From a virus, in the IMG/VR virus record IMGVR_UViG_3300021379_001157, positions 1 to 20,749 of that record: DNA of 20,749 bases; one strand, 5' to 3'. Below are positions 6,784-12,596 of this stretch, one piece after another (within the stretch, counting starts at the first letter, position 1; the number at the start of each line of letters is the position of its first letter). The notes below the pieces were generated by a model that saw only the letters and a program-made list of their open reading frames with translations, did not search any database and was not told the origin of the DNA. Position numbers and translations under genes: made by a program.

Positions 6784-6803
6784 GTGGCCCCTCGCGGGGC
6801 CGC
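6784..6803 (+). repeat. GC hairpin, copy 3 of 3
   Basis: GTGGCCCC-TCGC-GGGGCCGC is an 8-bp stem with the same G-U wobble at the second pair as copies 1 and 2. It starts 13 nt after a stop codon and is followed after 8 nt by the dispersed GTTC palindrome (6812-6823) and then the ribosome binding site of the nucleotidase gene. Confidence 0.7.
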
Positions 6804-6811
6804 TGCGCAAA

Positions 6812-6823
6812 GTTCATTTGAAC
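6812..6823. promoter_or_regulatory. Dispersed palindrome site 4 (GTTCATTTGAAC)
   Basis: Between GC hairpin 3 and the nucleotidase gene, followed by six T and GAGAGG. No room remains for a -10 box, so it is not simply a -35 element. Confidence 0.7.
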
Positions 6824-6841
6824 TTTTTTGAGAGGAAAAAG

Positions 6842-7285
6842 ATGACTGAAAAAATCTTGTACTTCGACATGGACGGTGTCCTCGCGGACTTCCAAGGCTA
6901 TGTCGATCAAAACCCACCAGAACCTGACGTTGAGGTTGATGAGATCGATGGGCTGTTTGCTCAACTCGAACCCATTGAGGGTGCGATTGATGCGTTCAAC
7001 ATCCTGTTCGAACACTTTGACTGCTACATCCTGTCAACTGCCCCTTGGGGCAACGTGTCTGCTTGGAGCGACAAGCGGGAATGGGTTGAGCGGTACTTGG
7101 GTGAGGCTGCAAAAAAGCGGCTGATACTGAGCCACAACAAGCACCTAAACATGGGTGACTACCTCATCGATGATCGGACCGCGAACGGCGCGGGTCAGTT
7201 CACTGGTGAGCATATTCATTTCGGGACCGATCAGTTCCCAGATTGGGATGCGGTGCTTCAATATCTTTTGGGAGATCAGCAATGA
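6842..7285 (+). CDS. HAD-family 5'(3')-deoxyribonucleotidase-like protein
   Basis: Probably removes phosphate from (deoxy)nucleoside monophosphates in the cytoplasm, adjusting nucleotide pools during phage growth. The 147-aa protein has the full HAD signature of the NT5C group: motif I DMDGVLADF (9-17, nucleophile D9 and acid/base D11), motif II STAPW (65-69), the lysine of NKHL (K100) and motif IV DYLIDDR (106-112). Length and the STAPW motif match small phage and bacterial dNT-2-like enzymes. The start is fixed by GAGAGGAAAAAG before the ATG. A GC hairpin and a GTTC palindrome precede it, so it heads a new sub-block of the operon. Its stop overlaps the next start (ATGA). Substrate preference cannot be read from sequence. 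Confidence 0.85.
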   Translation: MTEKILYFDMDGVLADFQGYVDQNPPEPDVEVDEIDGLFAQLEPIEGAIDAFNILFEHFDCYILSTAPWGNVSAWSDKREWVERYLGEAAKKRLILSHNKHLNMGDYLIDDRTANGAGQFTGEHIHFGTDQFPDWDAVLQYLLGDQQ

Positions 7286-7551
7286 CGAAATACACATATC
7301 ACACTGATGCGGGTCATGGTTGGCTAGAAGTGCCGTACCGTGATCTGCTCAACGCAGGGCTGCACATGTCTCAGGTCAGCGGTTACAGCTACGCTCAGGT
7401 CACTAGTCAGCATGTTCCGACACTGTACCTTGAAGAAGACTGCGACATGCCCCTCTTCCTCAATGCCTTACAGGCAAAGGGTGAGGAGTTTGAACTGGTC
7501 GAACAGCATCACAACGGCGATGCATTTATTCGTGAACTTGGGAGAGTATGA
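7282..7551 (+). CDS. Hypothetical early phage protein (89 aa)
   Basis: No family recognised. Small soluble protein of mixed strand and helix, with a Tyr/His-rich N-terminus (MTKYTYHTDAGHGWLEVPYR). The ATG at 7282 overlaps the preceding stop by 4 bases (ATGA), showing translational coupling to the nucleotidase gene, and GGGAGA lies upstream. Its own stop overlaps the start region of the following zinc protein gene. Confidence 0.7.
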   Translation: MTKYTYHTDAGHGWLEVPYRDLLNAGLHMSQVSGYSYAQVTSQHVPTLYLEEDCDMPLFLNALQAKGEEFELVEQHHNGDAFIRELGRV

Positions 7552-8093
7552 TGGAACGTGAAGAAATTTTACAAGAGCTTGGCGGGATGCGCACATGGAA
7601 TAACTTTGCGGCTTCCCTGCTCGTCCAGTACGTCACCAAGGGTGACCTGTCGGAGAAGCAATGGGATGCGGCAGAGCGCACGATCACCAAGGTGAAGCGC
7701 AAAGCTGAACGCCGTGAGGAATTGACGCGGGATGTCGATGTCTCGCGGATCAAGACCTTGCTCGAAACAGCCAACGTCAAGAAGCCTGTCTTCCGCGCGG
7801 CTGAGTTGGCATTCTCGTTGGCCCCTATGAATGGGCGCAATGGTGGTGCCGTGTACGTCAAACGCGGACCCGACTATCAGGGCAAGATCATGGACGGTAA
7901 GTTCATGCCTGTAGGCACCTGTCACACAGCCACAGCGGACGCTGTGGTGCGGGTAGCGTCTGACCCAAGGGGTGAGGCGGTGCAGCACGGTAAGGTCACT
8001 GGGCGGTGCTCATGCTGCGGACGTGAGTTGACTGACCCTGTTTCGATTGAGATGGGCATTGGCCCCATCTGCGCAAGCAACTGGGGATTATGA
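7551..8093 (+). CDS. DUF6011-like protein with C-terminal zinc-binding motif
   Basis: The last about 30 residues, GRCSCCGRELTDPVSIEMGI followed by GPICASNWG, match the DUF6011 signature, a small zinc-binding motif with CxxC plus a later Cys, common in phage and bacterial proteins. Its biochemical role is unknown to me. The N-terminal about 75 residues are helical and basic (RTITKVKRKAERREELTRDV); the middle looks beta-rich. Two adjacent ATG codons (7548 and 7551) are possible; 7551 is better spaced from GGGAG. The gene overlaps the preceding stop and is 2 bp from the next gene, so it belongs in the same coupled block. A nucleic-acid-binding role is plausible inference. Confidence 0.75.
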   Translation: MEREEILQELGGMRTWNNFAASLLVQYVTKGDLSEKQWDAAERTITKVKRKAERREELTRDVDVSRIKTLLETANVKKPVFRAAELAFSLAPMNGRNGGAVYVKRGPDYQGKIMDGKFMPVGTCHTATADAVVRVASDPRGEAVQHGKVTGRCSCCGRELTDPVSIEMGIGPICASNWGL

Positions 8094-8095
8094 TA

Positions 8096-8350
8096 ATGGC
8101 AAAAATAACAGTAACGGCAACGCGCGTAATAGAGCGCACCACGACAGTAGAAATCAACGTTCGCATTGGCGATGTTAAAGATTGGATGAAGGATGAATTC
8201 GGTTCACCATCGGAGCATGGATTGAATTGGAATGATCCAGAGGTACTTGAGCAATACATCCAATCCAACGCCCACCTCATTGATGAGGTCGATGGAGACA
8301 ACGATGACATCAATGATGATTGGGAAATTCAAACAGCAGAGGAAGCATAA
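8096..8350 (+). CDS. Hypothetical acidic early phage protein (84 aa)
   Basis: No family recognised. Starts with likely beta strands (AKITVTATRVIERTTTVEIN) and ends in a very acidic tail (DEVDGDNDDINDDWEIQTAE). Small, strongly acidic early proteins are sometimes DNA mimics or inhibitors of host nucleic-acid enzymes, but this is only a general analogy. ATG 8096 is preferred over ATG 8090 because the GGGGA sequence upstream is then correctly spaced. Its stop overlaps the next start by one base. Confidence 0.66.
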   Translation: MAKITVTATRVIERTTTVEINVRIGDVKDWMKDEFGSPSEHGLNWNDPEVLEQYIQSNAHLIDEVDGDNDDINDDWEIQTAEEA

Positions 8351-8580
8351 TGATTTACATGGTAGGAGTGAAGGTCGAGACGATACGTCATGTGACGGTA
8401 GACGCTGCGACGATTGATGAGGCAGAACAGCTTGGCCTCAAAGAAGCTATGGCATTGGTCGGCGGCATCGATGGTACGGTACTTGAGGTATACAGTGACC
8501 CAAAGCAATTGATCGGAGAGACAGAACGTGCCTGTCTGGAATTTGCTCAGGAATATCTTGGAGAAGAGAATGCAGACTGA
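8350..8580 (+). CDS. Hypothetical early phage protein (76 aa)
   Basis: No family recognised. The pattern MVGVKVETIRHVTVDAATID EAEQLGLKEA, a strand-strand-helix with a DEAE-type helix, looks like a small alpha/beta fold seen in many short phage proteins. The one-base overlap with the upstream stop (TAATG) and GAGG upstream support the start at 8350. It overlaps the next gene by 11 bases. Confidence 0.68.
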   Translation: MIYMVGVKVETIRHVTVDAATIDEAEQLGLKEAMALVGGIDGTVLEVYSDPKQLIGETERACLEFAQEYLGEENAD

Positions 8581-8815
8581 CCTTGAAGAATACATCAAAC
8601 AATCAAACGAGCGACTGATCCAACAGTACGCCGATTACAGCATGGACAAGCTCAAGGATGAGCTTGCCAAAGCACGAGACAAACACGATAGGGCGGTGAT
8701 GAACTATCAACGTCACTATCTGAAGTCTGACAAGGTCCACATTGAGGATGCCTCAGTGCGGATAGAGAACCTAAAATTTGTGATCAATTATAGAGAGAGT
8801 GGAGATCAATCATGA
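8570..8815 (+). CDS. Hypothetical coiled-coil early protein (81 aa)
   Basis: No family recognised. Nearly all helix, charged, with heptad-like spacing (YSMDKLKDELAKARDKHDRA), so probably a small coiled-coil oligomer. The start ATG at 8570 lies inside the end of the previous gene, preceded by GGAGAAGAGA. Its stop overlaps the MoxR start by four bases (ATGA), so it is translationally coupled to the AAA+ ATPase and may be part of that cassette. Confidence 0.68.
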   Translation: MQTDLEEYIKQSNERLIQQYADYSMDKLKDELAKARDKHDRAVMNYQRHYLKSDKVHIEDASVRIENLKFVINYRESGDQS

Positions 8816-9831
8816 AGCTATCACAAGCAATTACAATCACTGAGGCAGCGGTCAAGCATGCTCTGAATACACCCTTTGGTCGGGATGCCGAATACGTTGT
8901 GCCGTACCTCGTGTCTGGCGCGGGTATCGGTAAGACCACGAGCGTCAAGGATATCGCAAAGCGATTGGGCATTGGATGCCATATACTGTCACTGGCACAG
9001 TACGATGCGGGTGAGCTTGGCGGTTGGGCAGTCCCATCAGATGATGGTGAGACAATGGTGCGCAAGCGTCCTGATTGGATGCCGACTGACGGTGAGGGCA
9101 TCCTGTTCCTCGACGAGCTTCCCCAAGCACCAGTTGCCAACCAGAACATCGCGGCTCAGATCGTCAACGAACGCCGCGTGGGTCCGCATCATCTTCCTGA
9201 AGGATGGGCAATTGTTGCAGCGGGTAACCGCATGTCTGACCGTGCGGGTACAAACAGCATGCCATCGCACCTCAAGGATCGCCTGATGTTCTTAGAGATT
9301 GAGGCCGATCTGGAAGATACGATTGCCTACTACTACAGCAATCGTGTTCAGGAACGCATCTGTGCGTTCTTACGGTTTCGTCCTGAATGGCTGCACAAGT
9401 TTGATCGTGACGCGGACGCATGCCCATCGCCTCGTTCATGGGAGCGCGTCAGTACGATCATGTCATGGAAGCTTGGCCCACAGGAAGAGCTTGAAGCTTT
9501 TGCAGGTCAGGTTGGTCGCGCAGCTACCGCAGATTTTCATGGCTTCCTCAAGATGTACGACAGTGTGCCAGACATCGACAAGCTAATCGCAAACCCTGCG
9601 AGTGCTGATGTCCCAAGCGATCCCGCTGTGCTGTACGCGATCTGTGCTGCCATCTCTTCCCGCGTGAGCGAGAAGAATGTGGGCAACGTGATCAAATACC
9701 TTGAGCGTTTGCCTCAGCAAGAGTTCGCCGCTTTCGTCATCAAGGATGCGGTCAACCGCACCAAGGACTTGAAGCAGTCTCAAGCGATCCGCGATTGGAT
9801 CATGAAGACAGGTAAAAACCTGATCCTTTAA
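8812..9831 (+). CDS. MoxR-family AAA+ ATPase
   Basis: MoxR ATPases use ATP to remodel or activate partner proteins, usually a VWA-domain protein encoded next door, as in RavA-ViaA. This 339-aa protein has Walker A GAGIGKTT (36-43), Walker B ILFLDE (97-102), sensor-1 Asn in AAGN (N139) and a following LKDR arginine (R157), with the helical C-terminal region usual for the clade. Its partner candidate, a VWA/HExxH protein, lies downstream at 10104, separated by a zinc-ribbon gene. The start overlaps the preceding stop (ATGA) and is preceded by GGAGATCAATC. A 10-bp hairpin lies 16 bp after its stop. The biochemical class is firm; the phage role is unknown. Confidence 0.9.
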   Translation: MKLSQAITITEAAVKHALNTPFGRDAEYVVPYLVSGAGIGKTTSVKDIAKRLGIGCHILSLAQYDAGELGGWAVPSDDGETMVRKRPDWMPTDGEGILFLDELPQAPVANQNIAAQIVNERRVGPHHLPEGWAIVAAGNRMSDRAGTNSMPSHLKDRLMFLEIEADLEDTIAYYYSNRVQERICAFLRFRPEWLHKFDRDADACPSPRSWERVSTIMSWKLGPQEELEAFAGQVGRAATADFHGFLKMYDSVPDIDKLIANPASADVPSDPAVLYAICAAISSRVSEKNVGNVIKYLERLPQQEFAAFVIKDAVNRTKDLKQSQAIRDWIMKTGKNLIL

Positions 9832-9847
9832 AAACAATAGCTTACGC

Positions 9848-9873
9848 GGATAGTTGATGGCCTTCAACTATCC
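9848..9873 (+). terminator. Hairpin after the MoxR gene, terminator or attenuator
   Basis: GGATAGTTGA (9848-9857), loop TGGCCT, TCAACTATCC (9864-9873) form a perfect 10-bp stem, followed by a T-rich but interrupted stretch. It could be a weak terminator, an attenuator or an mRNA-stabilising end. The GTTC palindrome at 9882 follows at once. Confidence 0.55.
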
Positions 9874-9881
9874 TGTTTATT

Positions 9882-9893
9882 GTTCTATTGAAC
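9882..9893. promoter_or_regulatory. Dispersed palindrome site 5 (GTTCTATTGAAC)
   Basis: Between the 10-bp hairpin after MoxR and the zinc-ribbon gene, followed by six T and GGAGAG. Same architecture as site 4. Confidence 0.7.
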
Positions 9894-9909
9894 TTTTTTG
9901 GAGAGAGAT

Positions 9910-10104
9910 ATGCACGTATTTACGTGTCCATATTGTCATACCCTGTTCAAGGTGGGCCACTTAGAGTGGTCTGCCCTGACATGTATCAACGAAACATGTG
10001 GGCGTGACATTTACTTGGACGTTGAGATCACATTGAACCAAGCCTTTGAGGCTGTGTTCAACAAAGAAAATACAATTGAGAAAGTGATAGAGGAGATATC
10101 CTGA
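9910..10104 (+). CDS. Small zinc-ribbon protein between MoxR and VWA genes
   Basis: A 64-aa protein with an N-terminal zinc ribbon: CPYC (6-9) and a second knuckle CINETC (about 29-34), followed by a helical tail. Such ribbons bind nucleic acid or protein partners. The start ATG at 9910 has GGAGAGAG directly upstream; an earlier TTG would overlap this Shine-Dalgarno sequence. The gene begins after a hairpin and a GTTC palindrome, so its expression may be set separately from the MoxR gene. Its stop overlaps the VWA gene start by one base, suggesting coupled synthesis. An adaptor role for the ATPase/VWA pair is inference from position. Confidence 0.75.
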   Translation: MHVFTCPYCHTLFKVGHLEWSALTCINETCGRDIYLDVEITLNQAFEAVFNKENTIEKVIEEIS

Positions 10105-11228
10105 TGGATGCACAAATGAAAGTGTCGCGTTCGATTACGCGGCTTGTGGTAAAGCACCCATTCTTTGGGTCCATTGCCCTGTCCCTGCGTGTTGAGCCTG
10201 ATCCGACTGTCAGCACAATGTGTACTGATGGCAAGTTCATCAAGTGGAACCCAGAGTTCGTTGACACGATGGATCAAGAAGAGGTTGTAGGCGTTATGGC
10301 CCACGAGGTCTGCCACGTCACATTCAAGCACCCTCTGCGCCGTGGTGATCGTGACCCAGAACTTTGGAATATCGCCACTGACTTTGCGATCAACGACATC
10401 CTGATTGAGGCGGGGTTCACCCTGCCAGAGGGCGGTCTGCATGATCCACAGTACAGCGGCCTAAGTGCTGAGGCTATCTTTGATAGACTGCCAGAGGATG
10501 CCAAGGAACGCTACGGTCAGGCAGCGGGTGTCGGTGAGGTTGTCGATGCAACTGATGGCAACGGCAATGCACTATCCCCTGCGGAACAACAGCAGATGGA
10601 AGCTGACATCGATAGCAAGGTCATGATGGCTGCTACTGGTGCCAAGGCAGTGGGCAACCTACCCGCCAAGATCAAGCAGTTGATCGAACAGATGAAGCGC
10701 AGCCAAGTCGATTGGCGTGACGTGATGCGTAGGTTTATCGGTGGCGATCAGCCAGACGATTACAGCATGCGCAAGCCTCAGCGTAAGATGTATCACACGA
10801 ACGGTATCGTGGCCCCATCGATCCTGAAGATGGGTGCGGGTGACGTTGTTGTACTGTGCGATAGCAGCGGCTCTGTGTCGGGCCGTGAGATGTCGTTCTT
10901 CCTTGGTGAGTTGAATGCGATTAGCCAAGACATCAAGCCACAGTCAATCACAGTGATCACCTTTGATGCTGAGGTGCAGACGGTGCGCCGCTATGAGCAG
11001 GGCGATGAGGTCGATAAGATTGAGGTCGGTGGTCGAGGTGGCACGTTGGTATCACCCGCGTTCAAATACGTTGAGGACAACGAGTTGAACGTGGATAACA
11101 TGGTCGTGTTTACTGACTTGGGCATCAACGATTACCCAGATGAGCCGCACTACCCAGTGCTATGGATTTCATCATGGGCTAACGCCAACCCCGCACCGTT
11201 TGGTCAGACAACATATCTAGAAACATAG
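10104..11228 (+). CDS. VWA-domain protein with HExxH metallopeptidase-like motif (DUF2201-like)
   Basis: The 374-aa protein has two parts. The N-terminal part has HEVCH (67-71) in GVMAHEVCHVTFKHP plus DFAIND (93-98), the pattern of zinc metallopeptidase-like (DUF2201-type) domains. The C-terminal part is a von Willebrand A domain with an apparently complete MIDAS: D253, S255 and S257 in CDSSGS, T314 in RGGT and D338 in FTDLG. Proteins of this architecture pair with MoxR ATPases, and the MoxR gene is two genes upstream. A helical linker (about 160-215) joins the parts. Proteolytic activity is not proven. The start overlaps the zinc-ribbon stop by one base. The archaeal virus ATV also carries a MoxR/VWA pair, so viral use of the pair has precedent. 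Confidence 0.85.
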   Translation: MDAQMKVSRSITRLVVKHPFFGSIALSLRVEPDPTVSTMCTDGKFIKWNPEFVDTMDQEEVVGVMAHEVCHVTFKHPLRRGDRDPELWNIATDFAINDILIEAGFTLPEGGLHDPQYSGLSAEAIFDRLPEDAKERYGQAAGVGEVVDATDGNGNALSPAEQQQMEADIDSKVMMAATGAKAVGNLPAKIKQLIEQMKRSQVDWRDVMRRFIGGDQPDDYSMRKPQRKMYHTNGIVAPSILKMGAGDVVVLCDSSGSVSGREMSFFLGELNAISQDIKPQSITVITFDAEVQTVRRYEQGDEVDKIEVGGRGGTLVSPAFKYVEDNELNVDNMVVFTDLGINDYPDEPHYPVLWISSWANANPAPFGQTTYLET

Positions 11229-11236
11229 GAGTGAAG

Positions 11237-11845
11237 ATGAGAGAGGATGAGATCGATGCTCTGCTTGATGTAATGGGTATCGATCTTAGCCCATTCGATG
11301 AGAATGCAGAGTTCGCAAAGCCAAGGGTGGATGATTACCTTGGCGATGGAGATATAGAATTACCAATAAAAGGAGAGGTAGCCGTGAATACAGATAAGGC
11401 ATACAACGTGGACTACGCGAAGGTCAAAGCCGCACGAAAAGCGTCAGGGTACACACAAAAGAAAGTCGCTGACATCATTGGAATGCATGCTTCAAACTAT
11501 TGCCAGTTCGAGAGAGGCAATGCGGGTATCAAGAAAGATCAACTTGCAAAAGCTGCCAAGTTATTTGGCATTGATTACGATGACTGCTTCTACAAGAAGA
11601 GTACCTACGCAGGCAGTAAAAAGCAGCAAGCTGCTGAATTAAATACAGTGCTTCCAGTGAATTCGCCTGTTCGCAGTAGAGCATCAGCAGCAATGTTGCT
11701 AAGTGCTGAGAAGAAGAAGAGCCTGTTGGCTCATGCTGATGGTTTGCGTCAAGGTCTTGCGATTATGGTGGGCAAGGAGAATGTTGATCCTGTCTTAGCT
11801 ATATGCCGATCAATAATAGAATGTGAACGCCGTGCGGAATACTGA
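11237..11845 (+). CDS. Xre/Cro-type HTH regulator with N-terminal extension
   Basis: Residues about 60-116 form a Cro/C1-type helix-turn-helix (VKAARKASGYTQKKVADIIG followed by MHASNYCQFERG), so this is a DNA-binding regulator. An acidic N-terminal extension of about 50 residues precedes it and a helical region follows (202 aa in all). The ATG at 11237 has ATAGGAG upstream and starts 8 bp after the VWA gene. Inside the frame, AAAGGAGAGG is followed by GTG at 11384 (residue 50), so a shorter HTH-only product may also be made. A strong terminator and a 12-bp palindrome follow, as for an autoregulated repressor gene. It is one candidate reader of the dispersed GTTC palindrome; target and role (repressor or antirepressor) are unknown. 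Confidence 0.82.
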   Translation: MREDEIDALLDVMGIDLSPFDENAEFAKPRVDDYLGDGDIELPIKGEVAVNTDKAYNVDYAKVKAARKASGYTQKKVADIIGMHASNYCQFERGNAGIKKDQLAKAAKLFGIDYDDCFYKKSTYAGSKKQQAAELNTVLPVNSPVRSRASAAMLLSAEKKKSLLAHADGLRQGLAIMVGKENVDPVLAICRSIIECERRAEY

Positions 11846-11852
11846 CCCTTGG

Positions 11853-11878
11853 CCCCGCGATCTGCGGGGTTTTCTTTT
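11853..11878 (+). terminator. Intrinsic terminator after the HTH gene
   Basis: CCCCGC (11853-11858), loop GATCT, GCGGGG (11864-11869), then TTTTCTTTT. A compact GC stem followed by a T-run, 8 bp after the stop codon, is a textbook Rho-independent terminator. Confidence 0.85.
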
Positions 11879-11891
11879 GGCTATGTTTCAG

Positions 11892-11903
11892 TACGATATC
11901 GTA
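11892..11903. promoter_or_regulatory. Perfect 12-bp palindrome TACGATATCGTA
   Basis: A perfect inverted repeat just after the terminator of the HTH regulator gene and about 50 bp before the next start. This is a typical operator position. Related GATATC/TATCGTA pieces recur near 15800-15850. The binding protein is unknown; the upstream Xre regulator is a candidate. Confidence 0.4.
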
Positions 11904-11949
11904 TGGAAGCCAAGTGGAGATAATGAGCCACCATTTTGAGGGAGATGAT

Positions 11950-12165
11950 ATGAACATACAGGAATTAAAAGCCCTTCTACAATTAGGGATACCATACGAG
12001 CAAGCATACGCACAGTGTTGGGGTGACATAGTGCGAAGTGAAAATCATAAAGTTAACCCCATGTTTCGTGATCCAAAACAAGCACAGGAAAATGCGAAAA
12101 GAGCAGGTCGCCCAAGATATGGGGAGACAGTTGAAGAGGCCAGAAAAAGAAGAGGTTTTGCCTGA
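11950..12165 (+). CDS. Hypothetical phage protein (71 aa)
   Basis: No family recognised. N-terminal helix (MNIQELKALLQLGIPYEQAY), then a very basic C-terminus (QAQENAKRAGRPRYGETVEE ARKRRG) containing GRPR, reminiscent of an AT-hook-like DNA contact. Two in-frame starts have ribosome binding sites: ATG 11923 (GGAG very close) and ATG 11950 (GAGGGAG, better spaced). The second is preferred. First gene after the terminator; its stop overlaps the next start. Confidence 0.6.
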   Translation: MNIQELKALLQLGIPYEQAYAQCWGDIVRSENHKVNPMFRDPKQAQENAKRAGRPRYGETVEEARKRRGFA

Positions 12166-12386
12166 TGGAATATTTCTTTGCTCTCTACATAGAGTACACA
12201 ATCAGAGGCAGGGATATCGAAACCTTCCTGATAGTGCCAAGCCAAGAGGCTTGTCAGATAGCCATCCGCGACAACGAAGATATGTACCAGTATTTTGATG
12301 CAGATGGTGACGTGAACATGTGGTGCCTAGAAACAGGTGTCATGTCAAAATCAATTAGACCAATGCTGAGGCCAGACAATGGGTGA
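12165..12386 (+). CDS. Hypothetical phage protein (73 aa)
   Basis: No family recognised. Aromatic and acidic small protein (MEYFFALYIEYTIRGRDIET), apparently alpha/beta, with a C-terminal basic end. Starts one base inside the preceding stop (TGATG) without a strong Shine-Dalgarno sequence, consistent with coupled re-initiation. Its end overlaps the next gene by eight bases. These three small genes (11950-12567) are more AT-rich than the early block to their left. Confidence 0.62.
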   Translation: MEYFFALYIEYTIRGRDIETFLIVPSQEACQIAIRDNEDMYQYFDADGDVNMWCLETGVMSKSIRPMLRPDNG

Positions 12387-12567
12387 TGAAGCACTTAACA
12401 ATGAGCAGAAAGCTACGCTCAGATTTCTGAAGAATGAAGTTAGCAAGTACGAAGAAGAAGCAAACCGCAAAAATTTCCATCCCAATATCCAACACGACTT
12501 GTGGAGAGCTAGGATGGAATTAAAAAAATACACCGCTGAACTACGCAGTCAGGGTGTTAACATATAA
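12379..12567 (+). CDS. Hypothetical small helical phage protein (62 aa)
   Basis: No family recognised. Charged, probably a single helical hairpin (KATLRFLKNEVSKYEEEANR and RARMELKKYTAELRSQ). The start lies within the end of the previous gene, so translation is coupled. A GTTC palindrome follows two bases after the stop (12570-12581). Confidence 0.6.
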   Translation: MGDEALNNEQKATLRFLKNEVSKYEEEANRKNFHPNIQHDLWRARMELKKYTAELRSQGVNI

Positions 12568-12569
12568 AA

Positions 12570-12581
12570 GTTCAATAGAAC
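12570..12581. promoter_or_regulatory. Dispersed palindrome site 6 (GTTCAATAGAAC)
   Basis: In the 29-bp gap before the 251-aa protein gene, preceded by AAAA and followed directly by AAAAGGAG, the ribosome binding site. Confidence 0.7.
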
Positions 12582-12596
12582 AAAAGGAGTGGAAAA

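Noticed and set aside
6809-6829. GTTC palindromes as intrinsic terminators
   Set aside because: Some copies have complementary A/T flanks and a T-run, but others (12570, 14458, 17983) have A-runs on both sides and cannot extend the stem; a 4-bp GC-poor stem is too weak.
6495-7015. Long minus-strand frames opposite the 231-aa and nucleotidase genes
   Set aside because: Composition is that of a reversed coding strand (Ser- and Ala-rich), with no start signal; the plus-strand genes carry clear motifs and ribosome binding sites.
6812-9898. GTTC palindromes as -35 boxes of promoters
   Set aside because: At 6812 and 9882 the start codon is less than 20 bases downstream, leaving no room for a -10 box and start site before the ribosome binding site.
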